Shown here in pieces: positions 6,238-14,977 of a stretch of 34,103 bases of DNA (within the stretch, counting starts at the first letter, position 1; every line of letters starts with the position of its first letter). Origin of the DNA: a virus. The notes under the pieces were generated by a model that worked only from the letters and a program-made list of their open reading frames with translations, was not told the DNA's origin and searched no databases. A program made the translations under genes and the position numbers. The stretch covers positions 1 to 34,103 of the IMG/VR virus record IMGVR_UViG_3300046787_000307, one strand, 5' to 3'.

Positions 6238-8016
6238 ATGGATACTTATTCAGATGTATTTAGCTACATAAAAACACAGGAAAATGAATGGAAAACAGCT
6301 AGAATACCTTTGACTACCTCAAAGGACTGGAGTATGCGAGAACATATTGAAAGATGTACAAATGTCGCAAATGGATGGTATCACTCTGGCAGAAATGACG
6401 GATTAAGGAGATATGACGATATAGTAACACCAATTATCAATGTGGCATTTCGTTCAGAAGGCTTTGATGTGAAAGACATTATTCCCTATGTAAACGACAT
6501 ATCGGAGAACTACAAATCTTTCATAGTAAAGAAACTCCACCCAAAATGGGCTAGAAAGCATGAATTGGATACTTTCATTGATGATGTAGTAGAAACATCT
6601 GTTATTTATGACCTCGTGCTAATTAAGAATGTAAACAATGTCCGACCAGAAGTAGTGGACTTAAAAACCATAGCTTTCTGTGACCAGACTGATGTTATGG
6701 CTGGACCAATTTGTATTAAGCATCAAATGACAATAGCTGACATTCTTGGTTACAAAGGCAAATGGGATGATGCCCAGATAGACCTTGCGATTGCAATGGC
6801 TCAATTTGAGAAGTCTAACAATGTGTCAGGGGAACAGGTAGCAAAAACTCCTAGTAAATATGTAGAAGTTTATGAATTAGTCGGCGAATTACCAGAAAAT
6901 TGGATAAAGGAAGATGGAGAAATGAATAAATATGTTCCACAGAAGCACATTGTTTGTTATTACAAATCTCAAGACGGCTCAAGTAATGGAATTACTCTAT
7001 TCAAAGGCAAGGATAAACCACTAAACAAGACTTTCAAGGCATTAAAGATAGATAGAGTAAGAAGTAAGGGTAGAGCTTGTGGTAAGTCTATTGTTGAAAC
7101 ACTCTTTGAGCCACAAGTATGGGCTAACTACGATGCACAGAAGATTAAAGAGCTTCTCGATAGTGCTTTCAATGTAATAATTTCTGATAGTGATGAATTA
7201 GGCAATCAAAAACTAAATGAGCTTAAAAAGAATACTATTCTAAAACAAAACAAAGGAGATGTTACTCAAGTTGTAACTTCAAACCTACAAAATTTAACTT
7301 ACTTTGCAAATGACAAAGCGAGTTTGACCCAAGATGCAAGAACTCTAGGAAGTGCATCTGACCCATCACTAGGACTTAATCCAGTATCGGGAACACCGCT
7401 TGGAACTACACAAACAGTAATCCAACAAGGAGAAGGAATACACGAATACAGACAAGGGAAAATCACTACTTTTTTTGCAGATGTTTTGTACCCAGAATGG
7501 ATATTAGAATGGCTTGTAGCCGACCTTAATTCAGGAGAAAAGTTTAGTGAAGAATTGACTTTAGATGAAATGTTGGAAGTTGGAGAAACTATTGCCACAA
7601 ATCAAGCTGAAAAAAGAGTTAAGGAGATGATTTTAGATGGAAAAATAGTAACAATGGAAGACAAACAAATGTTAATTGATACTATCAAACAAGACTTCAT
7701 CAAAGCGGGTAGTAGAAAATTCTTTGACGAATTAAAAGACGAGTTCAAAGATATTCCTGTTGATGTGTTTGTAAACATTAAAGGGAAACAGAGGTACATG
7801 GCACAAAATGCTGACAAAATAACCAATATTCTAAGAGAGATATTGGCAAATTCTCAAGCTTTCGCACAAAATCCTGGTATAGCAAAAGCATTTAATCAGG
7901 TGCTTGAAGAAAGTGGAATGAGTGCTATTGATTTCACTCAAATCACTAAAGCACCATTACAAGTAGAAAATAAGGTAGTTTCACAAGTTAGTGAAGCTCC
8001 ACAATTAACAGTTTAA
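6238..8016 (+). CDS. Portal protein (592 aa)
   Basis: Position directly after terminase, length of 592 aa and architecture fit a portal. The N-terminal wing has Trp/Arg-rich helices (WSMREHIERC, NGWYHSGR), followed by a beta-rich stem/clip region (about 150-320), the crown-side block SDPSLGLNPVSGTPLGTTQTVIQQ (about 372-395) and a helical C-terminal barrel with Gln-rich segments to the end. The portal forms the dodecameric ring at the packaging vertex and binds TerL and later the neck adaptor. I saw no protease or fused domain. It could be annotated as P22 gp1-like, but sequence alone cannot settle the subfamily. Confidence 0.85.
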   Translation: MDTYSDVFSYIKTQENEWKTARIPLTTSKDWSMREHIERCTNVANGWYHSGRNDGLRRYDDIVTPIINVAFRSEGFDVKDIIPYVNDISENYKSFIVKKLHPKWARKHELDTFIDDVVETSVIYDLVLIKNVNNVRPEVVDLKTIAFCDQTDVMAGPICIKHQMTIADILGYKGKWDDAQIDLAIAMAQFEKSNNVSGEQVAKTPSKYVEVYELVGELPENWIKEDGEMNKYVPQKHIVCYYKSQDGSSNGITLFKGKDKPLNKTFKALKIDRVRSKGRACGKSIVETLFEPQVWANYDAQKIKELLDSAFNVIISDSDELGNQKLNELKKNTILKQNKGDVTQVVTSNLQNLTYFANDKASLTQDARTLGSASDPSLGLNPVSGTPLGTTQTVIQQGEGIHEYRQGKITTFFADVLYPEWILEWLVADLNSGEKFSEELTLDEMLEVGETIATNQAEKRVKEMILDGKIVTMEDKQMLIDTIKQDFIKAGSRKFFDELKDEFKDIPVDVFVNIKGKQRYMAQNADKITNILREILANSQAFAQNPGIAKAFNQVLEESGMSAIDFTQITKAPLQVENKVVSQVSEAPQLTV

Positions 8017-8026
8017 TTAAATATAT

Positions 8027-8356
8027 ATGCAACAATATCTTACCGAATTAGAAGTTACAAAAGTAGAACAATTCTGCGCAGACAAGGTTATGTTTGAAGC
8101 AGTTAAAAAGATACTACTCTCTGGGATTTACTCTCATGGAGTAATAGAAAAAGGTTTTAAGCACGACCCTTTACAGAATGCAGCGTTCAATCTTGCGTCA
8201 CAGGCGATAACTAACCCTATCCCAGATGCAGAATTGGGTGCTAATCTAAGAGGTATGTGGGCAGGTGTAAACTATCTCCACAATGCTTACAAAGAATTAG
8301 AAAAAATTAAAGGGGATAAAAATGAAGTAGAAAGCCCTTTTAATGAGGCAATTTAA
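8027..8356 (+). CDS. Portal-adjacent conserved phage protein (109 aa)
   Basis: It begins 10 nt after the portal stop with AAATATAT before the ATG. The protein has a helical block (KVMFEAVKKILLSGIYSHG), a conserved-looking FNLASQA segment and ELGANLRGMWAGVNYLHNAYKEL. I have seen the same order in small proteins encoded directly downstream of portals in environmental phages. It is mostly helical with an acidic tail. Head assembly is likely from position, but the role is unknown. Confidence 0.75.
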   Translation: MQQYLTELEVTKVEQFCADKVMFEAVKKILLSGIYSHGVIEKGFKHDPLQNAAFNLASQAITNPIPDAELGANLRGMWAGVNYLHNAYKELEKIKGDKNEVESPFNEAI

Positions 8357-8373
8357 CAATTAATATTATCATT

Positions 8374-8637
8374 ATGAATGATTTAACAAACGAGTACACA
8401 AATTTAACAGCAAGTGCATTGATTAAGACAGGGCAAGGAAAGTTAGTAGGTATGTATGTCAATTCTACTACTGGCGGAACAATTAAGTTCTGGAACAACA
8501 CAACTGCAACAGGAGCAGTAATAAACAACACAATTACACCAGCAGTGGGTTATCATAATTTAGGTGATGCAAACTTTACAACAGGTCTTTTTGCGACAAT
8601 AGCAAACACTTTGGATGTAACTTTATATTGGCAATAA
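8374..8637 (+). CDS. Small beta-rich head protein, putative decoration protein (87 aa)
   Basis: The sequence is rich in Thr, Asn, Gly and short beta strands (ALIKTGQGKLVGMYVNSTTGG, IKFWNNTTATG) and ends in TLDVTLYWQ. This is typical of small beta-sandwich virion proteins encoded between portal and capsid genes. There are no Cys residues and few charges. Decoration or head-stabilising function is inferred from composition and context only. Confidence 0.6.
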   Translation: MNDLTNEYTNLTASALIKTGQGKLVGMYVNSTTGGTIKFWNNTTATGAVINNTITPAVGYHNLGDANFTTGLFATIANTLDVTLYWQ

Positions 8638-8650
8638 AGTTAATAGTAAT

Positions 8651-8679
8651 TTGCATTATTATCGTAAAGGTATTATTAT
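8651..8679 (+). promoter_or_regulatory. Promoter for scaffold and capsid genes
   Basis: TTGCAT (8651-8656), a 17-nt spacer and TATTAT (8674-8679) lie in the only sizeable gap of the head operon. Predicted +1 is near 8686. The leader of about 50 nt contains a 4-bp CCGC/GCGG stem (8696-8699/8714-8717). Confidence 0.5.
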
Positions 8680-8735
8680 TAAATTAACCAAGAACCCGCA
8701 ACTTTGAAAAATAGCGGACTAACTAGAACATCACT

Positions 8736-9284
8736 ATGACAAACGATGAAACAACTCCTGAATTGATACAGGACGAAAATGAAAATCAAGAAGTAGAAAA
8801 AACTTTAGGAGAATTGGAAAACGAGGAACTTAAAGAAGAAGCTACAACCGAACCCGAAAAGGATTGGAAAGCAGAAGCTCTCAAATACAAAGCTATTCTT
8901 GATAGAAACAAGAACAAGTCTAACAAAGAGCCAAGCAAAAAATCAGACGAATTAGATTATGGAGCAAAGGCTTTCTTAAAATCTAGTGGCATTGAAAATA
9001 CAGAGTTTGACTTCGTTAAAAGCGAATTACAAAAGTCAGGGTTGAAAGATTTAGAATCTTTACTTGATAATCCGTATTTCAAAGCAGAACTGGAGAATCG
9101 TAGAGCTTTGGACAAATCTAAAAATGCAACTATTAAAGGGAAATCAAATAATGGTGTAGCGACAGATTCAGTAGAATACTGGCTAACTAAACCAATAGAT
9201 GAAGTACCAAGAGAGATGCGATACAAGGTAGTCCAAGCTAAACTCAAGAAAGAAAGTAGCACAGGAATGTTCTACAACTCGTAA
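8736..9284 (+). CDS. Capsid scaffolding protein
   Basis: The protein is very acidic and low-complexity over residues 1-45 (Glu/Asn-rich), followed by charged helices (DWKAEALKYKAILDRNKNKSNKEP), and sits directly before the major capsid gene. A helical, charged, disordered protein of 182 aa here is the usual picture of a scaffolding protein that guides procapsid assembly and then leaves. The C-terminal part (YWLTKPIDEVPREMRYKVVQAKLKK) is basic and probably contacts the coat protein. No protease domain is visible. Confidence 0.8.
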   Translation: MTNDETTPELIQDENENQEVEKTLGELENEELKEEATTEPEKDWKAEALKYKAILDRNKNKSNKEPSKKSDELDYGAKAFLKSSGIENTEFDFVKSELQKSGLKDLESLLDNPYFKAELENRRALDKSKNATIKGKSNNGVATDSVEYWLTKPIDEVPREMRYKVVQAKLKKESSTGMFYNS

Positions 9285-9328
9285 TCTAAATAGTCTGATA
9301 ATTATTAAACTAAAATTATCAAACTAAA

Positions 9329-10177
9329 ATGGCAATAATACCGAAAATTGAATACGAGTCTGTTTTGCAAGAAAGACTATCTCAACCACTAACATGGAAA
9401 GAAGTTTGTCTCGTAAAATATACTAACAATGGAATCTGGAGAAATCCTTATTTGACTGACCCAACACTAGGGACAGGAACTCGTGGAACAGGTTATACAT
9501 CAACAGCTATCGCTACTACAGACGACACTGTTACAATCTCTGACTACATTTATGCAGCAGAACACATTGATGATGCAGACCTAGCTGTAAAGACTTTCTC
9601 AGACTTTATGGAAATTGCAGACAGAATGGGAGTTATACTTGGCGAAGGAATGGAAACAGAAATGCTTTCAGAACACGCACAGTGGACTAACTTTGACAAT
9701 GCAAGTATTGGTGGAGGTGCAGGAAACATTACAGTTTCAACTTCTAACATCAAGAAAATCATTACTGGTATTAAGCGTGAAATTCGTGAAGCTGGTGGAG
9801 AAGACCTAGCAAATCGCAACGGTATCTTCTTTGTATGGCGTGCAGCAGACTTTGAGCTATTGGAAACAATCGCTTCAGCAGAAGGCTTCAACACAGCAGA
9901 TGACGCTCTTAAAAATGGTATCAAGCAAGGCTTTAAGTACATGGGTGTAGAACACTACTCATCTAACAAGCACGCTGCAGGTCACGTTTTTGCAGGTGTT
10001 AAAAAGGCTTTTGCAGTAGGTATCATAAAAGCTACTTACGGTAAAGTTAAGGAATTGGTAAACCCAGTAGTATCAGGTGCTCAAATATCTGGTATTGGTT
10101 TGGAAACTCGTATTGACTCAAAGTTTATGGCATGGAATAAGATGGTTCCAGTCCTCTTTGATGTACTAGTAGCCTAA
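9329..10177 (+). CDS. Major capsid protein
   Basis: At 282 aa and directly after the scaffold, this is the best coat-protein candidate. Expected HK97-fold features are an N-terminal arm (residues 1-50), a loop with VTISDYIYAAEHIDDADLAVKTF, a long spine helix (about 85-115, ending GEGMETEML), a peripheral domain block (NGIFFVWRAADFELL) and a C-terminal beta strand (MVPVLFDVLVA). The leader before the ATG has a repeated AAACTAAAAT-type stretch and no Shine-Dalgarno. The gene is followed by an 8-bp stem-loop that could protect its mRNA. The fold class is inferred. Confidence 0.88.
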   Translation: MAIIPKIEYESVLQERLSQPLTWKEVCLVKYTNNGIWRNPYLTDPTLGTGTRGTGYTSTAIATTDDTVTISDYIYAAEHIDDADLAVKTFSDFMEIADRMGVILGEGMETEMLSEHAQWTNFDNASIGGGAGNITVSTSNIKKIITGIKREIREAGGEDLANRNGIFFVWRAADFELLETIASAEGFNTADDALKNGIKQGFKYMGVEHYSSNKHAAGHVFAGVKKAFAVGIIKATYGKVKELVNPVVSGAQISGIGLETRIDSKFMAWNKMVPVLFDVLVA

Positions 10178-10178
10178 C

Positions 10179-10215
10179 TTTATTCGCTCAATTATTTATT
10201 AGTTAAACGAATAAA
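10179..10215 (+). other. Stem-loop after the capsid gene
   Basis: TTTATTCG (10179-10186) pairs perfectly with CGAATAAA (10208-10215) around a 21-nt loop. No T-run follows, so it is not a classical terminator. mRNA 3'-end protection or processing between the capsid gene and the next gene is more likely. Confidence 0.5.
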
Positions 10216-10220
10216 ACATT

Positions 10221-10694
10221 ATGGCAAATCCAGACGGTAGAAGACCACAATTTGATGTGGTATACAATAAAAGAAACATAATCAATGTAGTAGCAGCTCA
10301 AACTTTGAAAGAAGATGATTCTGGCTCATTGGTAAGTTTCAATATTGCAGCAGGTGTAACTGTAACCCTTCCATCAGGTGCTCAAAATGGAACTTTCTAC
10401 GACTTTGTTGTAGAAACAACTGTAACGAGTGTCGCTGATAAGGTGATTACAGGTGTAGGAACAGAACTAATGGTTGGAGGCATATTGAATTGTGATACTG
10501 ATACAAGTAACGCAACTATATTGTTCCCATCATTGGTAGCTTCAAGTAACATTGCAGTAAACCTAAACGGTTCAACAAGAGGAGGTATTAAGGGTGACTC
10601 ATTCCGATGCACCAAAATAAACTCAACAACTTGGCTCGTTGAAGGTCGTGTAAATGGTACTGGAACTGTTGCAACACCTTTCGCAACTTCGTAG
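10221..10694 (+). CDS. Putative head decoration or head-fibre protein (157 aa)
   Basis: The pattern LKEDDSGSLVSFNIAAGVTVTLPSG is characteristic of phage beta-strand proteins that follow coat proteins and are often annotated as head decoration or head-fibre proteins. The remainder is beta-rich (TSVADKVITGVGTEL, GGIKGDSFRC, INSTTWLVEGRV). It contains two Cys and lacks transmembrane and helical segments. The exact role is inferred from context. Confidence 0.7.
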   Translation: MANPDGRRPQFDVVYNKRNIINVVAAQTLKEDDSGSLVSFNIAAGVTVTLPSGAQNGTFYDFVVETTVTSVADKVITGVGTELMVGGILNCDTDTSNATILFPSLVASSNIAVNLNGSTRGGIKGDSFRCTKINSTTWLVEGRVNGTGTVATPFATS

Positions 10695-10706
10695 GTTCTT
10701 AACTCT

Positions 10707-10722
10707 GCTCCCTTATAGGAGC
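10707..10722 (+). other. Stem-loop between structural genes
   Basis: GCTCC (10707-10711) pairs with GGAGC (10718-10722) around a CTTATA loop, 29 nt before the next ATG. With no T-run downstream, it is probably an mRNA structure rather than a terminator. Confidence 0.4.
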
Positions 10723-10750
10723 GGGGATTAGCAACTTAAAAGCTAAAAAA

Positions 10751-11506
10751 ATGCAATACAACGGACACGCAACAAAACAAGATATAGTAAACGATGTGTA
10801 CTTTGAAGCAAGTGCAAATTCAACATCTTATCCTATTGCTGATTTAACTCGTAATGCTAACACCGCTCTAGATATTGCTGTAGCACTAATACTTTTAGCA
10901 GATGCTAAGTGGGACTTTGATTCAACAAACGCAACTGATTTACCTATTGGTTCAACTGACTTACTTTCAGCACAGCAAGACTACGAATTTGACGATGATT
11001 TCCTAGTAGTTAAGTCAGTGGAAATTGCAGACAGTACAGGAAAATGGTCAAGACTTATCCCTATAGATAATTTGTCTTTAGAAGAAAGGCAATCAATGAC
11101 AGATTTCTTGGAAGATAATGGAGTACCTCAATACTACGACAAGGTGGGCAACTCATTGATGTTATACCCAGCTCCAAACTATAACCGAAGACTTGTGGAG
11201 GAAAGTGAAGCAGGACTTAAAGTCTACTTTCAAAAGAAAATGGACTATTTCACTACAACCGATACAACCAAAGAACCTGGTTTTGCAAATCATCTGCATA
11301 AATATGTGCCACTGTATTGTGCTTATGTTTATGCTTGTGCAAAGGAACTAGATGCTAAAGCTGTAAAATTAGAAAAAAGACTTAGGTTCTACTCTGGTAA
11401 TAAATTAGAAGGTGGGAATGATAATGGAGCGATTATGAACCACTACTCAAAGAGAGAGCGGGATAATCAGCAACAAATTACCAGCGAAACGCTTTGTAGT
11501 ATATAA
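10751..11506 (+). CDS. Head-tail connector / neck adaptor protein (251 aa)
   Basis: The N-terminus (TKQDIVNDVYFEA, then a short helix with YPIADLTRNANTALD) and the central block QQDYEFDDDFLVVKSVEIADSTGKW with MLYPAPNYNRR are typical of gp4/gp11-like adaptors that dock under the portal. The C-terminal part is helical (FANHLHKYVPLYCAYVYACAKEL) and ends in a charged tail. The order portal, coat, adaptor, nozzle matches podoviruses and some siphoviruses. The predicted role is to extend the portal channel and bind the nozzle protein. Confidence 0.78.
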   Translation: MQYNGHATKQDIVNDVYFEASANSTSYPIADLTRNANTALDIAVALILLADAKWDFDSTNATDLPIGSTDLLSAQQDYEFDDDFLVVKSVEIADSTGKWSRLIPIDNLSLEERQSMTDFLEDNGVPQYYDKVGNSLMLYPAPNYNRRLVEESEAGLKVYFQKKMDYFTTTDTTKEPGFANHLHKYVPLYCAYVYACAKELDAKAVKLEKRLRFYSGNKLEGGNDNGAIMNHYSKRERDNQQQITSETLCSI

Positions 11507-11508
11507 AT

Positions 11509-11652
11509 ATGGCAACAATTTGGAATTTATTAAAAAAATACGCATCACAGATAGGTATTACATACAACCAGTCAGGTAAAACCTATAACCAAGCCAATAT
11601 TACCTACGCAGGTAAAATCAAAACAACTTGGAATTATCAGAACAAATCATAA
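11509..11652 (+). CDS. Very small structural-region protein (47 aa)
   Basis: An intact ATG-TAA ORF fills the gap exactly: 2 nt after the adaptor stop and 3 nt before the next start. The protein has a short Trp-containing helix and a tandem TYNQ / TYNQANITY beta repeat. I recall the ITYNQ...TYNQ style from tiny proteins in phage tail operons. A neck or fibre accessory is likely. The evidence is position and intactness. Confidence 0.6.
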   Translation: MATIWNLLKKYASQIGITYNQSGKTYNQANITYAGKIKTTWNYQNKS

Positions 11653-11655
11653 TAT

Positions 11656-13260
11656 ATGTCAACATCGTTTCCAACATCAAAACAGTTAATACCAAATCCA
11701 ATATCAACGGATTTACTAGAGAACGCAGATAATACACTAGACCATGATTACCAACATGGGACTATCAACGACACTATTGAAGCCCTACAAGATAAAGTCG
11801 GTATTGATGGTTCAGCAACTACTACAACCCATGATTATAAGCTTTCAGCTGTTACAGGCAGTGCAAAAGCTCTAACATCTGGTACATCTACTCAATCTGT
11901 TACAGGTCTAAATCTAGTAACACCAACACTTTCTCTAACAAGTGACGCTACTGGCGATATGTACTACCGCAATTCAGGTGGTGCTTTAACTCGTTTACCA
12001 ATAGGTCCTTCAGGTCAAATTATTCAAGCTGGTGCAAGTGGCGTGCCAGAGTATGTTGCAAACCCTGCTGCAGCTGATGCTTCTACTACTGTAAAAGGTG
12101 TCGTTGAAGAAGCTACACAAGCCGAAGTAGATGCAGGAACTACTACTGGTGGTACAAGTGCTAGACTATTTCAAAATCCATCAACAATAAGGGCTAAGAA
12201 ATACAACGATAAAGTAACTGGAACTTCAGGAAGTGATGCTTATGCTATAGCCCCAAGTCCAGCCATCACAGCTTATGCAGATGGTCAGATATTCTCTTTT
12301 GAGGCAGATGTTGCTAATACAGGTGCAGCGACATTAAATGTAAACTCAATTGGTGCTAAAACAATAAAGAAGAATAAAAGTTCAGATTTAGAAACTGGGG
12401 ATATAGTTGCAGGACAATATGTATTGGTTCAATATGATTCAGGAGATGATACATTTCAATTATTGAGTCCTACATCTCAAACTTCTAGTAGAACATTCGC
12501 TCAACAAATAAATGTAGCAGGAGCTTCTACAACAACAGGTATAAATGTTCAATACTCATGTGTATATACTGGATTTTCTACCACAGAACCTATCATTGTT
12601 GCTTCTGGTTCTGGTTCTAGTGATGGAGGTGCAATCAGTAGATTTATCAAACAACCTAATGGTGCTTTAATTCAAACTCATACACAAAGTGCGTCAAATA
12701 GTACTACAAACAATAGTATTGGCGTATGTGTAATAGGAGATTATGTGTATGTTTCTTCAAACAATGGGGGTACAGGGGCGGTAACTAGATATGATAAAGC
12801 TGACTTGGCAAATCCTCAAATAATGACACTATCTGGAGCTACGATAACTCCTGGTACTCCTTTATTTACAGATGGTACTGACCTATATCAAGTAACTGGT
12901 GCAGGTACAGCTAGACGCTGGACTATTTCTGGTACAACACTTACTTCCGCAGCAACTCCTTCATACACATCAATTAGTGCATCTGATGCCACATGGTGTG
13001 ATGGCACAAGTGTCTATCAAATGACTGGTGGAACACTATCCAATATTACTTGTTATAAATGGGCATTAGCTGGCGGAGCTAGAACAACAGGTACAACTCA
13101 CGAAGGTTCACAATATTACCCAGCAGGAGGTTCAGTAATGGCTTCAGGTGGAGGTGGAATAATAAAAGAGTCAGGTGTAACTGGCATACTATACACAGCT
13201 CAAAACAACAACTTAGCAGACTTTAGAATTGGTAAAATAATACCATTAGCTGACTTTTAA
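11656..13260 (+). CDS. Tail fibre or tail-appendage protein (534 aa)
   Basis: The N-terminus (residues 1-60) has the pattern STSFPTSKQLIPNPISTDLLENA, DHDYQHGTINDTIEALQDKVGIDG, often seen at the base of tail fibres in environmental phages. The centre is a Thr/Gly/Ser-rich beta region (about 60-270, including TTVKGVVEEATQAEVDAGTTTGGTSARLF, a common fibre repeat). The C-terminal 250 residues contain repeated short beta blades (SVYQMTGG, NGGTGAVTRYDK), suggesting a beta-propeller or beta-helix tip. It probably helps recognise the host surface. Confidence 0.78.
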   Translation: MSTSFPTSKQLIPNPISTDLLENADNTLDHDYQHGTINDTIEALQDKVGIDGSATTTTHDYKLSAVTGSAKALTSGTSTQSVTGLNLVTPTLSLTSDATGDMYYRNSGGALTRLPIGPSGQIIQAGASGVPEYVANPAAADASTTVKGVVEEATQAEVDAGTTTGGTSARLFQNPSTIRAKKYNDKVTGTSGSDAYAIAPSPAITAYADGQIFSFEADVANTGAATLNVNSIGAKTIKKNKSSDLETGDIVAGQYVLVQYDSGDDTFQLLSPTSQTSSRTFAQQINVAGASTTTGINVQYSCVYTGFSTTEPIIVASGSGSSDGGAISRFIKQPNGALIQTHTQSASNSTTNNSIGVCVIGDYVYVSSNNGGTGAVTRYDKADLANPQIMTLSGATITPGTPLFTDGTDLYQVTGAGTARRWTISGTTLTSAATPSYTSISASDATWCDGTSVYQMTGGTLSNITCYKWALAGGARTTGTTHEGSQYYPAGGSVMASGGGGIIKESGVTGILYTAQNNNLADFRIGKIIPLADF

Positions 13261-13262
13261 AA

Positions 13263-14744
13263 ATGTATAAAGATGGAGTATTAACAATCGCAGACTGGTA
13301 CAAAGGAATGGTTAGACATCCAATCTATGGTTTTGGTCTACTGCAAAATGTAGAAGTCTTTGAAAACAAGGGATTGGTTCAGCTGAAAAACCGTTCAATG
13401 CTTGATACCACTGTAACACCCACAGCTTTACCTCTCGCAGAGGTCTATGATGTTTATGGAAATACATACACATTGACTGGAGAAACTGGTGTTGGGACAG
13501 TGTATAAAAATGGTACTGCCATACAATCGGGTCTACCTAACTGTTGGGATATGAAAATTTATAAAGATTATTTGTGGGTAAGACATTCTACTGTGATGTC
13601 TTGTTATGGTCCACTCAATAATTCTCCACAATGGTTTGGTAATGTTGATACTGGTTTTGTGAACTTCTACAACGGAAAACTTCTTGTTGGACAAGATGAT
13701 TACCTCTATTCGGGTAATGGAAATAATGTTGCTAAAATAGAGGTTACATCTAGTGGAACTCCCACAGTTACTCCAACTCTATCGAGTAACAAAACAGCTC
13801 TTGATTTACCAGACGGTCAATATGTTTCTTGTCTTGAGGAATATGGTACAAAAATAGCTATTGGTACACATGGGGGAAGCTCATATTTTGACAGAGTAAA
13901 TGTAAATAATGCTCGTGTTTATTTTTGGAATAGACAACTTGGTACACTCGGCAATCCAGGACTTGCTGATTTGCCTATTATCTTTAATGAAAACGGTGTA
14001 AGTGCTATTGTTCAACACGCTAATAAATTATATGTTAGCGCTGGAACACAAGGGAATATTTATGTAACTGATTCAACTAACTACATAAAATTAACTTCTA
14101 TACCGTATTCGCCAATAGGATATTCATACCCATCAAAAGTATTTTCTAACGCAATGGCAATATCACAAACTGGTAGACTTTTGGTCGGTCTATCTGGAGA
14201 TTTGAACCCACTATCTCGTATGGGGGTATATGAAATAGACATTGGAGCTGAAGGAGCTCCTATCTCATATTTTACGCCGTCTACTGCTGAGGTGGGAACT
14301 GTCGGTTCATCTACACAATATAAAATAGGATTTATTAAACCTAAAACATATCAAATAACTAAAATAGGTTGGGCAAATAATTCAACTTATGGCGTAGATA
14401 CATCTGATTACAAACTATATGATTCTTATGGTGGAATTATTAAATCTGCACTAGTCAGGGTTGGTGGATTTGATGTTAAGAAGACATTTCAAAGATTAGA
14501 ATTTTCACTCGCATCACCACTTGTTTCAGGTCAAAATATCCGTATTTCTTATAGGTTAAACGATACTGATGATTATACCGAAATAGGAACATGGGGGTAT
14601 TCAACAATAGGTGCTATCAGCTCATTTGCTGATAATGCAATCATTTCAGATGTTGAATTTATACAAATAAAAATAGAACTAGACCAATCAACTACTACTG
14701 CCTATGGTTCAAATATTAAACTTATAGGAGTATCATTAAAATAA
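13263..14744 (+). CDS. Tail nozzle-like beta-propeller protein (493 aa)
   Basis: Regular blade-like repeats of about 50 residues, each with a strand, a loop and a G-rich turn (VYDVYGNTYTLTGE, DMKIYKDYLWVRH, VNFYNGKLLVGQDDYLYSG, CLEEYGTKIAIGTHGG, IVQHANKLYVSAGTQG, AISQTGRLLVGLSG), point to a beta-propeller covering most of residues 40-320. A beta-sandwich-like C-terminus follows. Length and position after the adaptor match P22 gp10-type hub and T7 gp12-type nozzle proteins, which close the tail channel. There is no tape-measure or major tail tube gene, which supports a short-tailed virion. Confidence 0.75.
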   Translation: MYKDGVLTIADWYKGMVRHPIYGFGLLQNVEVFENKGLVQLKNRSMLDTTVTPTALPLAEVYDVYGNTYTLTGETGVGTVYKNGTAIQSGLPNCWDMKIYKDYLWVRHSTVMSCYGPLNNSPQWFGNVDTGFVNFYNGKLLVGQDDYLYSGNGNNVAKIEVTSSGTPTVTPTLSSNKTALDLPDGQYVSCLEEYGTKIAIGTHGGSSYFDRVNVNNARVYFWNRQLGTLGNPGLADLPIIFNENGVSAIVQHANKLYVSAGTQGNIYVTDSTNYIKLTSIPYSPIGYSYPSKVFSNAMAISQTGRLLVGLSGDLNPLSRMGVYEIDIGAEGAPISYFTPSTAEVGTVGSSTQYKIGFIKPKTYQITKIGWANNSTYGVDTSDYKLYDSYGGIIKSALVRVGGFDVKKTFQRLEFSLASPLVSGQNIRISYRLNDTDDYTEIGTWGYSTIGAISSFADNAIISDVEFIQIKIELDQSTTTAYGSNIKLIGVSLK

Positions 14745-14745
14745 A

Positions 14746-14958
14746 ATGGATAAACCACACTACCACAACGGAACAGACTCACCAAAACTTGTATTCCAAG
14801 ATGCTATTGAAAATGCACCACAACAGGCATTAACAACTGGCACTTCATCAACTGCTGGTGCAACATACACTGCAACTGAACAAGCAATGATAAACAATCT
14901 CAAAACTAGGGTCGCAGAATTGGAAACCAAGCTCCAATCTTTGGGAATATTAAAATAA
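14746..14958 (+). CDS. Small trimeric-coiled-coil tail accessory (70 aa)
   Basis: The N-terminus KPHYHNGTDSPKL resembles the HNG-DSP-L motif found in small minor structural proteins. The last 25 residues form a heptad helix (MINNLKTRVAELETKLQSLGIL). It starts one base after the nozzle stop. It is probably a plug or connector for the tail appendages. The function is inferred. Confidence 0.6.
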   Translation: MDKPHYHNGTDSPKLVFQDAIENAPQQALTTGTSSTAGATYTATEQAMINNLKTRVAELETKLQSLGILK

Positions 14959-14977
14959 TAATATATAATTAAAAAAA